Source: Lachnospiraceae bacterium
GTDB taxonomy: Bacteria > Bacillota > Clostridia > Lachnospirales > Lachnospiraceae
Assembly: GCA_024404675.1 (NCBI GenBank)
Contig: JAKSPO010000006.1
Coordinates: forward strand, 46,235-110,234
Direction: 5' to 3'
DNA length: 64,000 nucleotides
Position numbers and translations under genes: made by a program. Positions 35,242 to 43,833 of this stretch are shown piece after piece (within the stretch, counting starts at the first letter, position 1; each line of letters starts with the position of its first letter). A model generated the notes under the pieces. The model was not told the origin of the DNA. It saw only the letters and a program-made list of their open reading frames with translations, and did not search any database.

Positions 35242-35257
35242 TGAAAGGAACGCTTCT

Positions 35258-35983
35258 ATGCTTTATTTGAAAATCGCAGCAATCATCATCGCTGTTCCCG
35301 TTGTCGCTTTTCTCATTTTCCTCGCCGTTCCGACAATTGCCGGTCTGTTCGTCAACCCGAACAAGCTGTACGAAAAGGACAGCCCTTTCTATCGGAAGAT
35401 GTATGTCACCCTTTTACGCATCGCGATGTTCTTCTGTCGGGTGAAGATTCACTACAAGGGTGACGAAAAGATGCCGGAAGGTCGTTTCCTGCTAATTTGT
35501 AACCATCGTTCTAACTTCGACCCGATTGTGACAGCAATCGCCATGCGTCAATATAACCTTGCATTTATCTCCAAGGAAGAGAACCTGCACCTGCCTGTAT
35601 TCGGCCGTGTGGTTCGCAGAATCTGCTATATGCCGCTTGTGCGCGATGACCCGCGTGATGCACTTAAAATCATCAACCATTCCGCTAAGCTGATCACAAG
35701 CGATGAGTGCTCCGTTATGGTGTATCCGGAAGGCAAGCGAAGCTTTTCCAACGAACTCCTTCCGTTCCATGCCGGCGTCCTGAAGATTGCCCAGAAGGCT
35801 TCGGTTCCGATCGTTGTCGCGACGATTGAGGGCACCGAGCTTGTGCGCGACCGCTTCCCGAAGAAGACGGACATCTACCTGAACATCCTTGAAGTGGTTC
35901 CCACCGAAGAGGTAAAGGCGAAGCGCTCCACAGAACTTGGCGAGGAGCTTCACGATCGCATGCTTTCGGTACTTGGTAAATAA
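35258..35983 (+). CDS. plsC: 1-acyl-sn-glycerol-3-phosphate acyltransferase
   Basis: Transfers the second acyl chain in phosphatidic acid synthesis at the inner membrane face. The 241-residue protein has one N-terminal membrane helix, the catalytic NHRSNFD (H-x4-D) and the substrate motif YPEGKRS. The ATG at 35258 is chosen because AAAGGAAC lies upstream; the longer open frame begins inside the kinase gene. It lies 16 bases after the kinase gene in an apparent three-gene operon. Confidence 0.92.
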   Translation: MLYLKIAAIIIAVPVVAFLIFLAVPTIAGLFVNPNKLYEKDSPFYRKMYVTLLRIAMFFCRVKIHYKGDEKMPEGRFLLICNHRSNFDPIVTAIAMRQYNLAFISKEENLHLPVFGRVVRRICYMPLVRDDPRDALKIINHSAKLITSDECSVMVYPEGKRSFSNELLPFHAGVLKIAQKASVPIVVATIEGTELVRDRFPKKTDIYLNILEVVPTEEVKAKRSTELGEELHDRMLSVLGK

Positions 35984-36021
35984 ATATCCGCACCAAAATC
36001 TACAGAAGTTTATGTGAAAAT

Positions 36022-36058
36022 GACCGAGTGGCTCAGATTGATTCTGAAACACTCGGTC
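36022..36058 (+). repeat. 37-nt dispersed hairpin, copy 2; likely terminator of plsC
   Basis: GACCGAG and CTCGGTC enclose TCAGA/TCTGA, followed by ACTTTATTC. Five differences from the copy at 14479-14515, with the inner-stem pair exchanged in a compensatory way. Starts 39 bases after the plsC stop codon. Confidence 0.75.
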
Positions 36059-36162
36059 ACTTTATTCATTCGGATTAATTCACAGTCCTTTTTGGTATAT
36101 ATAGTGGATGAAATACCCACGCATAGTCTTTCGCATAAACACAATAAGCAAGTCGTGGCAAA

Positions 36163-36834
36163 TCACTGCTCCAAATCTTTACTTAACAGCCTTCCGTCTT
36201 CCATATACAGAATCCGGTCAGCTACCGAAGCTACTGCAGGATCATGCGTGACCACGATGATTGTTTTTCCATTTTCACGAAGCGTTGCAATCACTTTCAT
36301 GATTTCCTCACCGGTTCTTCTGTCTAACGCCCCCGTTGGCTCATCGCAAAGAACCAGCTCTCCTTTGCTCACAAGCGCACGTGCAATTGCGGTGCGCTGT
36401 TGCTGCCCTCCACTTATATACATCGGAAGTTTATAAAGAACATCATCTATTTTCAGAAGTTCAGCAACCTCCCGTATCTTTCTCCTCTTCGGCGAATTCA
36501 GCAAGCCGTCCATAGCGATTGCTATATTTTCCTCCACCGTATACTGATTCATTAATGCAAAATTCTGAAACACAAAAGAAATGTGATTTTTTCGAAACCT
36601 GTGCCATTCCTTTGAGGAAAGAGCATTCACATCAATGCCGTTATAGAAATATGTTCCGCCGGTTGGACGGTCAATGCATCCAAGAATATGAAGGAGCGTG
36701 GATTTCCCCGATCCCGAGGCACCCATTATTGCCAGAAACTCTCCGGATTTCACGTGCAGAGACACATCCGACATCGCTTCCGTTACATTACTTCCATGCA
36801 TATATGTTTTTCTGCAGTTTTCTAACTGTATCAT
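36163..36834 (-). CDS. ABC transporter ATPase (LolD/MacB type)
   Basis: A 223-residue ATPase for the two permeases encoded just upstream. Walker A GASGSGKST is at about 39-47, Q-loop VFQNFAL, signature ISGGQQQR, Walker B VLCDEPTGALD and the His switch VTHDP. This subfamily drives MacB/FtsX-like permeases that move lipoproteins, peptides or antibiotics from the membrane rather than import solutes. It is the last gene of the first ABC set (39703 to 36163, all on the minus strand). The substrate is unknown. Confidence 0.93.
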   Translation of the reverse strand: MIQLENCRKTYMHGSNVTEAMSDVSLHVKSGEFLAIMGASGSGKSTLLHILGCIDRPTGGTYFYNGIDVNALSSKEWHRFRKNHISFVFQNFALMNQYTVEENIAIAMDGLLNSPKRRKIREVAELLKIDDVLYKLPMYISGGQQQRTAIARALVSKGELVLCDEPTGALDRRTGEEIMKVIATLRENGKTIIVVTHDPAVASVADRILYMEDGRLLSKDLEQ

Positions 36835-36875
36835 TCACATCCCCCTCTGTATATTGTGCGTATTTCTCATGATTG

Positions 36876-38114
36876 TTAGTCCTTCAAAAGGTCCACCGGC
36901 TTCTTTCTTCCCAGGAATACGTATATTGCCGCCAAAGCAACTCCTTCCATCAACAATAGAGTGCCTGACATCCCCCACAGGAAATGTGTTTTAATATATC
37001 GTAGCTGCATTGTCCACGGAATTGAAAGAATCCTGCCAAATAATCTACAGTTCAAAATGCAAAATATAATTGACCATATTGAAAACAAGATTTCCTCGAA
37101 AAACACAATGAGCTTTATCTCACCGGCAGTATAGCCAAAGGCATATAAAATTCCGTAGTCCCTTTTCTGCATCATTACATTCATCAATTTGGAAACAATA
37201 TTCAGAAAAGAAGAAATGAACAGTGTAAACAGACAGATGTTAATCATTTCGCGCATCGAATCACGAACCAATGCTTTCGAGTCCTGAATATACTCATCTA
37301 CCGTTTTTACAGTGATACCTATTTTGAAGGCATCTGCAATTTCCCATACCCTTTGCCTGGTTATTTCCTTTTTTCCATCCGGAAGAACAAATGTAGAACG
37401 ATATCCAAAGGCAGTAGTAGTCTTAAGATTTTGATTAAATGCCAAAAAGCAGTAGTCCATCGGTATACAACTCTGATCCGGTGAGGTTATTCCCTGATCA
37501 GACGGCCATTTCCCTCCTTTGGGTAGAAAACCTCCGACTACATATTGTTCCCCGTTCCATGTGAGAGTCATTCCAACAGACAATATTTCTTCGTAAGCCG
37601 TCCCCACAAGCATAACCTTCTTATCCCCTTCATACGGAACCGACTGTCCGTTTTCAAAGGACAGTTTTAGCTTACCCAAAGAAAGAATCCCACAATCAAC
37701 AATAATTATTTTTGAAGCGGAAGGATACTCTCTCAAGACAGCAATCTGCTGTTGTCTACTATTGACTGCCCGATACAACTCATTGTCTTCCAATTCGGGA
37801 AAGCCGCCCAAATATTCCGCAAATGCGCCGGAGGAAGGAACCTCATTTTTTAAGAACCGAAGAAAATTACTCCATCGCTCTTGCATCTCGGGAGAATCCA
37901 TAATCGAATCCTCTGTAATCATCAAAATCTGCCCTTTATCACCGGAAATCGCATCAGCATAGCCGCCAATAGCGGAATATCCATACAGAATCTGGAGCAT
38001 TGCATAAGCCGAAAGGAACAGAGAAAAACCGCAAAGGATAGAAAGAAACAGCCGCATCCATTTTCTCTTACAGAAAAAATCATAAGAAATCCCAATCAAC
38101 TGGAGCAATCTCAT
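36876..38114 (-). CDS. FtsX/MacB-like ABC permease
   Basis: A 412-residue permease with one N-terminal membrane helix (about 15-35), a large outside domain of about 245 residues, and three C-terminal helices (about 290-395), the MacB/FtsX layout. Residues NVMMQKRDYGILYAFGYTAGEIK match the FtsX-type first helix-coupling segment in pieces. The ATG overlaps the stop codon of the next upstream permease by four bases (ATGA). GGAGAGGG lies just upstream. Together with its partner it would make a heterodimeric exporter. Weak sequence conservation means the substrate is not predictable. Confidence 0.82.
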   Translation of the reverse strand: MRLLQLIGISYDFFCKRKWMRLFLSILCGFSLFLSAYAMLQILYGYSAIGGYADAISGDKGQILMITEDSIMDSPEMQERWSNFLRFLKNEVPSSGAFAEYLGGFPELEDNELYRAVNSRQQQIAVLREYPSASKIIIVDCGILSLGKLKLSFENGQSVPYEGDKKVMLVGTAYEEILSVGMTLTWNGEQYVVGGFLPKGGKWPSDQGITSPDQSCIPMDYCFLAFNQNLKTTTAFGYRSTFVLPDGKKEITRQRVWEIADAFKIGITVKTVDEYIQDSKALVRDSMREMINICLFTLFISSFLNIVSKLMNVMMQKRDYGILYAFGYTAGEIKLIVFFEEILFSIWSIIFCILNCRLFGRILSIPWTMQLRYIKTHFLWGMSGTLLLMEGVALAAIYVFLGRKKPVDLLKD

Positions 38115-39193
38115 ATTCCCTCTCCTCCTCTGGCGATATCAGAAAGCGACGTGTTATGTATAAGAATTGCAATCCGCATCACGATACCAAACATCATCCC
38201 TGCAAGGATAAGTGCAAAATAAGAAATCCAGCCGAGCACTGATATTACATCGAATACATTGCGACCATAGCTGACTCGAACGCCAAGATATAATGTGCCT
38301 ATACCCAAAATCCACGGCCCCACCAGCAACCGTACCATCTGAATACTATAGCGAGCAAAAAGAGAACTCCGTTTACCACGGACAATATAACAGATAAGTA
38401 TCTCCCTTTTTCTTTCGTACACCCAGAAAGCAAGAGATGTGATACAACAAATAAAAGAATAAACAAATAGCAGCATATAAACCGTTGCCATTCGCTTCTC
38501 CGTTTCCGAATCCATTCCATACTCCGTCCTTTTGGTAGAGAATACTTCATAAGGAAGATGATTCATTTCTATATTGTTCTTAATTGCATCGCGAATGCGT
38601 TCTGCGCCGACCAGATCGCTGCCAACGAATAGGTTAACCTCCTTGGACTGATTGATTCGCTCGCGTGTAGATTCAGAAAGGCATTCGATAGAAAGAAGAA
38701 TTGTATAATTATCTAAGTCCGAATACTTCGACCCCATTTTCCCGACTATCTGGCAGGGCATCGAATCAAGAGTAATACTACCGGAAGACAACTGCAAATC
38801 CTTATAAGTTCTGTATCCCAGAATTGCTTTCGGTTCACCTCTTGAACTGAGTTCTCGCCGAGCACCTTCACTTACAAAAAACTTCAAGGGCTCCGGTTGC
38901 GCCAGAATGATAATTGATGACCTAACCCCTTTGGATTCCCTGACCAGTACCGGCCAATCAAAAAGGAAGATGTTTCCGGGAACATCTTTTAGCAGTTTAT
39001 CCAAACAGATGGGGTCATTTTCAGAGAATAAAGAGAGTGCAATCTCATTGTCATAATGTGCCTTTTCACAGTCTTCCAGATACATTCTGGCACTTGCTTT
39101 GTGATAAATCGCAATCCCTAAACACACAAACGCAATAAACCCGGTAACAACTAAAAAGCAGTCCGATCGCTTATGCCTGAAGAGCCGCACCAT
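38111..39193 (-). CDS. Second FtsX-like ABC permease
   Basis: A 360-residue permease with the same layout as its neighbour: an N-terminal helix (about 14-32), an outside domain (about 33-225) and three C-terminal helices (about 232-350). It follows the anchored protein gene by six bases and overlaps the next permease gene by four bases. The family match is by topology and context rather than strong motif, so the assignment is moderately sure. Confidence 0.75.
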   Translation of the reverse strand: MVRLFRHKRSDCFLVVTGFIAFVCLGIAIYHKASARMYLEDCEKAHYDNEIALSLFSENDPICLDKLLKDVPGNIFLFDWPVLVRESKGVRSSIIILAQPEPLKFFVSEGARRELSSRGEPKAILGYRTYKDLQLSSGSITLDSMPCQIVGKMGSKYSDLDNYTILLSIECLSESTRERINQSKEVNLFVGSDLVGAERIRDAIKNNIEMNHLPYEVFSTKRTEYGMDSETEKRMATVYMLLFVYSFICCITSLAFWVYERKREILICYIVRGKRSSLFARYSIQMVRLLVGPWILGIGTLYLGVRVSYGRNVFDVISVLGWISYFALILAGMMFGIVMRIAILIHNTSLSDIARGGEGI

Positions 39194-39199
39194 GTATAT

Positions 39200-39703
39200 T
39201 TACCTCGCAAATTGATCCAAGAATCGCTCGTAGCCACGACTGTAAGTAATCAAAGAAATAGATAAATCACCTGCAAAGGGAACATCTTCCGCAACACCGC
39301 AGGTTAACTTATAGGCATGCCCCAAATCCCCCACCTCAAAGCATTGGTCATAATATGTCCCGAAAGGAAGCGTATAATCACACTTAAGCGTGCCCGCCTC
39401 ATCATAAATCCGAAGTCGAAAGGTTCCGCAGCTGACCGTTCCGGAAACCCGCACTTTACAGTTACGCATAATAAGCGAGGTGCTCCCCTCGCTCGAGCCG
39501 TTTCCGTTTCCCCAGATGTCATCAAAAAGGAATCCATCCTCGGCTCGTAGCTCCGGTCTTTTCATATCTTCGGTCCGAACGCTCAACCCAAAAGGTTCAT
39601 CTGCCTTCATTGCAAATGCATAGTAAATGCCGAGTCCTATCGTCCCTAAAATGAGTATGCACACAAGCACCAGCGGTGCATATTTAAAAAATCTATTCGT
39701 CAT
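39200..39703 (-). CDS. Membrane-anchored extracellular protein, first ABC set
   Basis: A 167-residue protein with one N-terminal membrane helix (residues 9-31) and an outside beta-rich domain containing four cysteines (in NCKVRVSGTVSCGTF, LKCDY and QCFEV, LTCGV). It resembles a small jelly-roll or immunoglobulin-like fold, but no family was recognised. First gene of the ABC set, six bases before the permease gene. Its position suggests an accessory, immunity or substrate-binding protein for the exporter; this is context inference only. Confidence 0.65.
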   Translation of the reverse strand: MTNRFFKYAPLVLVCILILGTIGLGIYYAFAMKADEPFGLSVRTEDMKRPELRAEDGFLFDDIWGNGNGSSEGSTSLIMRNCKVRVSGTVSCGTFRLRIYDEAGTLKCDYTLPFGTYYDQCFEVGDLGHAYKLTCGVAEDVPFAGDLSISLITYSRGYERFLDQFAR

Positions 39704-39708
39704 ATCAC

Positions 39709-39969
39709 TTATCTTGTAGCCTCTGCACGAACTGTAGCTGTTACATTTCTATTCAACGCATTATCATATATAGCTCCCCTACAAAGCACACGATTTGTAT
39801 TTACCGCGTAGGGGGAAACTAACGCCCAGGAAGGAATATCGTATTTGACATATTGCGTCATACTTCCGCTAGTATTATAAAAAACAACCCATCCATAGGG
39901 AGTGTAATCAATATCTGAAATCGATTCTCCAATAAATGAACCGCTACTGTTCTTTCTGGAATTATTATA
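39709..39969 (-). pseudogene. Startless C-terminal remnant of a secreted-type protein
   Basis: 86 codons open on the minus strand, ending in TAA five bases before the ATG of the anchored protein gene. The reading looks coding (YGWVVFYNTSGSMTQYV, then DIPSWALVSPY), rich in Tyr, Asn and Thr like secreted small proteins, but it has no start codon with a ribosome site and no signal peptide. An in-frame TGA lies at its 5' end. The 5' part appears to have been lost, leaving a promoter immediately next to the remnant. Confidence 0.5.
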
Positions 39970-39972
39970 TCA
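39964..39972 (-). promoter_or_regulatory. Extended -10 promoter ahead of the first ABC set
   Basis: TGATATAAT on the minus strand is a perfect TGn-TATAAT extended -10. No good -35 is visible at 16-18 bases. It would transcribe the remnant and then the anchored protein and ABC genes. Confidence 0.5.
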
Positions 39973-40022
39973 CAGCGAAGAAATGTAATCCACTTATTTA
40001 AAAAATGTTATACTAGATATCA

Positions 40023-40199
40023 TCAAAAAAAGAAATCATCCTCTGAACGTAAATACGGCTTATTCGTATCCTCCGTACGAATTTCCACTCCAAATCCGTC
40101 ATCCATTTTCAGAGAAAATGCAAAATGACTTACAAGCCCGATTGCCTCATTACAACGGCAAGTATAAGGACAATGTTCATTCTTCTGCTCACAGTTAGT
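40023..40199 (-). pseudogene. Short Cys-rich open frame after the second ATPase gene
   Basis: 58 codons open in the +1 frame relative to the ATPase end, overlapping its stop codon, with a Cys cluster (CEQKNEHCPYTCRC) followed by SHFAFSLKMDDGFGVEIRTED. No ATG, GTG or TTG lies in this frame before the cysteines; a GGGAGG is nearby but serves a GTG in a different frame. It may be a decayed gene, a frameshifted extension of the ATPase, or a small gene with a non-standard start. Confidence 0.4.
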
Positions 40200-40830
40200 C
40201 CTCCCATCCTTGAAAGATCTTCGGTATATCTATCACCCTTGATGCCATCCCTCGATAACAATCATCATGGGTAACCATAATGATGGTCTTACCCATTCTG
40301 TGAATATCGCATAAAATGTCCATAACACGATCCGCGTTCTGACGATCCAGGGATCCTGTCGGTTCATCCGCAAGAATAATGTTACAGCGTTTAATCAGCA
40401 GTCTAGCCAGGGCTACTCTTTGTTGTTCTCCCCCCGATAAGCGATATATCGGTTCATTTATTTTATCCTCAAGTCCAACCATCTTTAACGCATCACTAAA
40501 ACTTCTTTGTTCTCTTGATTTTTTGTATACCAAATCCAGATTTTGCTTAACGGTCAATAATTCAACCAGCGCAAAATTTTGGAATAAAAAACCAACCTCA
40601 TTTTGGTAGAACTTCATTAACTCAGAATGGACTGCGATATCACGTCCGTTTACAAGTAATCGCCCGGAATCAATGGGCTCAATTCCTCCAATCATGTTTA
40701 GCAGTGTAGTTTTACCGCAACCACTGGGGCCGGATAGAATTACAAACTCACCATCGTCAATCGTAAGATTAATACTGTCATATAATTTGTGCGTGCCATA
40801 TGCTTTTTGTACATCAATCAATTCAATCAC
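40195..40830 (-). CDS. ABC transporter ATPase, second (bacteriocin-type) set
   Basis: A 211-residue ATPase with Walker A GPSGCGKTT, Q-loop LFQNFAL, signature LSGGEQQR, Walker B ILADEPTGSLD and VTHDD. The open frame extends to 40938 inside the permease gene, but the GTG at 40830 shares one base with the permease stop codon (TAGTG), begins MIELIDVQKAYG and gives normal length, with an AGGGCGGTG ribosome site. It should power the 7-TM protein encoded directly upstream. The closest analogue in context is the ATPase beside the lactococcin 972 immunity/transport gene. Confidence 0.9.
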   Translation of the reverse strand: MIELIDVQKAYGTHKLYDSINLTIDDGEFVILSGPSGCGKTTLLNMIGGIEPIDSGRLLVNGRDIAVHSELMKFYQNEVGFLFQNFALVELLTVKQNLDLVYKKSREQRSFSDALKMVGLEDKINEPIYRLSGGEQQRVALARLLIKRCNIILADEPTGSLDRQNADRVMDILCDIHRMGKTIIMVTHDDCYRGMASRVIDIPKIFQGWED

Positions 40831-42797
40831 TACAGTGCACCGCCCTTCAAAACCCTCTGAACTTCCCGTCGTTCCCATCGCAAAATGTGCCTCGTAATAA
40901 TCAGACTTTCTGTTAAGGCCATTAATAAAACTCCCCATACAAAGTAGAACGAAAACTGTCTTGTAATAACCAAAGACATCACTCCACCTACTCCTATACT
41001 GATTCCATAAACAGCCAAAGATCCGTAAAATATCGAACGATATCTCACCAGAAAAGGCATTCCGTTAATTTTCGAAATACAAAAAGCCATCGCTTTCATG
41101 GAAAATTCCAGTTGAATAATTGTATCCAAAAAAATAACTGTAAGCGTAAAACACAAAAGCAACATAACTCCAAACACAATCATTCTCTTTATAGTAGTCA
41201 GCATCCTTGAACAGAATGCTTCATAAATATTCACTAGTTGAATCTTATTGGTTGCATCTATTTCCGCTGTGCTATTTATTTGCTCAAAATCTGCTTTTAT
41301 TGCAAAAAGAAGAAAATTCCTTCCAATCTGTGATTCATACACCTGCTGCTCCGAAATGTCCAAGAAGGTATTCAATACAATTATAGGAGAAGAAATACCG
41401 CTGATATCACTGTGCGAATTATCACACATTCCCGTAAATACATATAGATTTCTACAATCACGGTAGAAAAGAACCTTACAGTCATTTTCCGAATACCCCA
41501 ACCTTTTTACAACATAATCAAAGAGAATATTACTTTTTCGCTGCCAATCGGATTCCTTTTCCGGAACAAGAAAATAGATTCCTTCCCCGGCTATTTCTTC
41601 CTCTGCAATAGAAGGAATGGCCCTTAGAACAAAATCCTTTGCATAAACATTAGCCAAAACAAAATCGACCCCCAGGTATCCTTCGCCGGACAACATGATA
41701 ATCTCCCAATCCCTCAGCTTTTCTTTGTAGAGAATGTTGCTCGTCAGAATATCTTTTGGCAATCCCAGCTCATTACCATCTCCCCCCGTGGAATACATCG
41801 TCAGATGAAAATAGCCTTTAAACTGAGTATAAAAGGACCTTTGATTGAGCATAGATTTCAGTTCTTTAAACTGTCCCCCAAAATATACCAAAAGAATCAC
41901 CATCGCACAAAACACAAGTGTCCGTAACAGATAACTTGTCTTTATTAATGAGGCAGACGAAACATTTCTGACAAAACCCTTTTTGTAATCGATACAAAGA
42001 AAAGAAAATGTATAAGTTAACAGATTTAAAATCAGAAATATTCCAAACTCAATTAAAAAAATAACTCCACATGCTTGCCGGGCACCCTCGGGATGGAATA
42101 TAACGAGACAAAGAAGAAACAATAGAATATAAAACAAACTGTTTTTGAAAAGAATCCCCCACAACAGCGTCTTTTCAGGATATCCGTAAACAATCTTAAC
42201 ACACCATTCTTTTCGTCTTGTACTGCATTCCAATCCTGTCAATAATAGCAATACAAGAAATATAATCCCCCACATACCATATACGATTGTCCCAAAAGTT
42301 CTCCTGCTCTCACCACACTCAGCCTTTTCTTTCAAAAAACTCGATGATACTTTCCGTTCATCATAGTTTAATACATATATGATATCCGTTCCGGATTCCA
42401 ACTCAGTTCTATTAACATAATCTTCCCAGTTACCGTATTGAAATATCTTTTTACCCGAAAAGAAACTATTATATTTTCCTTGTCTGTAACCGGCTTTCGT
42501 TAGTTTATTCTGTACTCTTTCATCAGAATAAACTGTGTATACAAGTTTCGAGTCCTCGTCCGAATGCACCTTTACAACATAGTACTCCAGGTCTTCATTA
42601 TCCAACAGGCTTTGAATTCTCTCAAAACGCTCTTGAAATCCCTCCCGATCGTCTGCACGAATACCGGTGAATGAAAAATAATCTTTTTCACACAGACCGG
42701 TTAATTGTAACTGATAGGCTTCACAAGAGAACAGAATCCCAAAGACAACTATCAGAACAGGCAAAAGTACTTTCGCATATCTCATAAAAGTTCCCAT
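40830..42797 (-). CDS. Multi-TM permease resembling bacteriocin-associated membrane proteins
   Basis: A 655-residue membrane protein with an N-terminal helix (after the start), a large outside domain (about 30-165), a block of helices (about 170-310), a second outside domain (about 320-525) and three C-terminal helices (about 530-640). Layout and size match the bacteriocin-associated integral membrane family (DUF1430, Bact_immun_7tm), known next to lactococcin 972. The start is ambiguous: ATG at 42797 just after the previous stop codon, or ATG at 42785. Coding is AT-rich relative to housekeeping genes nearby. It is translationally coupled to the ATPase. Export or self-immunity is the likely role. 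Confidence 0.65.
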   Translation of the reverse strand: MGTFMRYAKVLLPVLIVVFGILFSCEAYQLQLTGLCEKDYFSFTGIRADDREGFQERFERIQSLLDNEDLEYYVVKVHSDEDSKLVYTVYSDERVQNKLTKAGYRQGKYNSFFSGKKIFQYGNWEDYVNRTELESGTDIIYVLNYDERKVSSSFLKEKAECGESRRTFGTIVYGMWGIIFLVLLLLTGLECSTRRKEWCVKIVYGYPEKTLLWGILFKNSLFYILLFLLCLVIFHPEGARQACGVIFLIEFGIFLILNLLTYTFSFLCIDYKKGFVRNVSSASLIKTSYLLRTLVFCAMVILLVYFGGQFKELKSMLNQRSFYTQFKGYFHLTMYSTGGDGNELGLPKDILTSNILYKEKLRDWEIIMLSGEGYLGVDFVLANVYAKDFVLRAIPSIAEEEIAGEGIYFLVPEKESDWQRKSNILFDYVVKRLGYSENDCKVLFYRDCRNLYVFTGMCDNSHSDISGISSPIIVLNTFLDISEQQVYESQIGRNFLLFAIKADFEQINSTAEIDATNKIQLVNIYEAFCSRMLTTIKRMIVFGVMLLLCFTLTVIFLDTIIQLEFSMKAMAFCISKINGMPFLVRYRSIFYGSLAVYGISIGVGGVMSLVITRQFSFYFVWGVLLMALTESLIITRHILRWERREVQRVLKGGAL

Positions 42798-42798
42798 T

Positions 42799-43293
42799 TT
42801 ATAGACCAAACACCTCAATCAACAGATCCACTCTTTTTTGAATTTCATCAAAATGTTTTTCATATATTTTGCCAATATCAGGATCGTCCTCTAAAAGCTG
42901 AAGTCCTTCATCTATATAGAATCCAACTCCCTTTTCTCCATTTCCCGGAGACACGAGTACTCTTATTTTATATCCCCCAAAAACTTTCGGGAATGCAATA
43001 ATGTCTATCGTGTTGTTTACTACATAATCATTTCCTTCTACATCCTCGGCAAGATACCTGGTCTGCGTAAGTGAGATGTTTCCTCTCGTCCCAAACCAAC
43101 TATCCGTAACCCATACACTTGCAGTAAAATCCTTATATTCCGGATATCCACTCTGCTTTTGTTCTTCAAAGCATTCAGCCTTTTTCAAAAAGGCGCCGTA
43201 TACCTTTGCCTTATAAGAAACGCAAAACAACACATACAGACCTGCAACCAGAAAAGCAGTGATTCCCAGATACAGCCCAACCTTTTTTCTCAT
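42799..43293 (-). CDS. Membrane-anchored extracellular protein, second ABC set
   Basis: A 164-residue protein with an N-terminal membrane helix (about 8-28) and an outside domain with strands around FTASVWVTDSWFG and NTIDIIAFPKVFGGYKIRV, ending in acidic helices. No family recognised. The ATG at 43293 is chosen because GGAGGAG lies six bases upstream; a TTG five codons earlier overlaps that site. It lies between the secreted protein gene and the 7-TM permease gene (one base gap), the same relative role as the anchored protein of the first set. Immunity or chaperone function is possible. Confidence 0.65.
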   Translation of the reverse strand: MRKKVGLYLGITAFLVAGLYVLFCVSYKAKVYGAFLKKAECFEEQKQSGYPEYKDFTASVWVTDSWFGTRGNISLTQTRYLAEDVEGNDYVVNNTIDIIAFPKVFGGYKIRVLVSPGNGEKGVGFYIDEGLQLLEDDPDIGKIYEKHFDEIQKRVDLLIEVFGL

Positions 43294-43330
43294 GATAGTC
43301 TCCTCCAAAAAGCATGCATAGCAAAAGAAA

Positions 43331-43771
43331 TCAATAAGTTATGAAACATCCATATGTCACAGAAGATCCAGATGGATGTTGTACCTTAACCTTGGTTGAC
43401 GTCTGTCCATTTCTAACAGTAGTGCTATACCCACTAAATCCACCGGAGCTATTGGTCACCCAACACTCTGCAGTTACACCGGTTGCCATGCCGTTATCAC
43501 TTTTTATTTGAATAGTATCATAGTTGTTAAAGGCTCCATCCTCAAAACCAACCCAGACATATGACGACAGCTCAAACTCCCCTTCAAAAGATTTTTTGAA
43601 CTCAATTTTAACATTAAATGAATCATCTTTTATATTTCGGTCCGTAAAATCAAAACCCAAACTCTGCGAAGTCTGCCTCACGGTCACTGCATAGCTATAC
43701 GCATATCCCATTGAAAGAGAACTTCCCAACACACACACACACAAGATTATTGTGATAACACATTTTTTCAT
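43331..43771 (-). CDS. Small secreted protein, candidate substrate of the second ABC set
   Basis: A 146-residue protein with a clear signal peptide (MKKCVITIILCVCVLGSSLS, cleavage around residue 24-26). The mature part of about 120 residues is Ser/Thr/Asn/Gly-rich, beta-rich, with exactly two cysteines, Cys103 and Cys142, that could form a disulfide. It ends YGCFITY. It is not a clear member of the lactococcin 972 family, but the size, signal peptide and location before a bacteriocin-type ABC set suggest a secreted toxin, signal or accessory factor. GGAGGG lies upstream of the ATG. It starts 62 bases after thyA. Confidence 0.65.
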   Translation of the reverse strand: MKKCVITIILCVCVLGSSLSMGYAYSYAVTVRQTSQSLGFDFTDRNIKDDSFNVKIEFKKSFEGEFELSSYVWVGFEDGAFNNYDTIQIKSDNGMATGVTAECWVTNSSGGFSGYSTTVRNGQTSTKVKVQHPSGSSVTYGCFITY

Positions 43772-43833
43772 TTATTATTTCCCTCCGAAATCTATTATTA
43801 CCTATCATGTTATCTTAATGATTTAATTACTTC

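Noticed and set aside
43331..43771. Lactococcin 972 family bacteriocin
   Set aside because: Length and C-terminus do not match that family, so it is annotated only as a secreted protein of unknown type.
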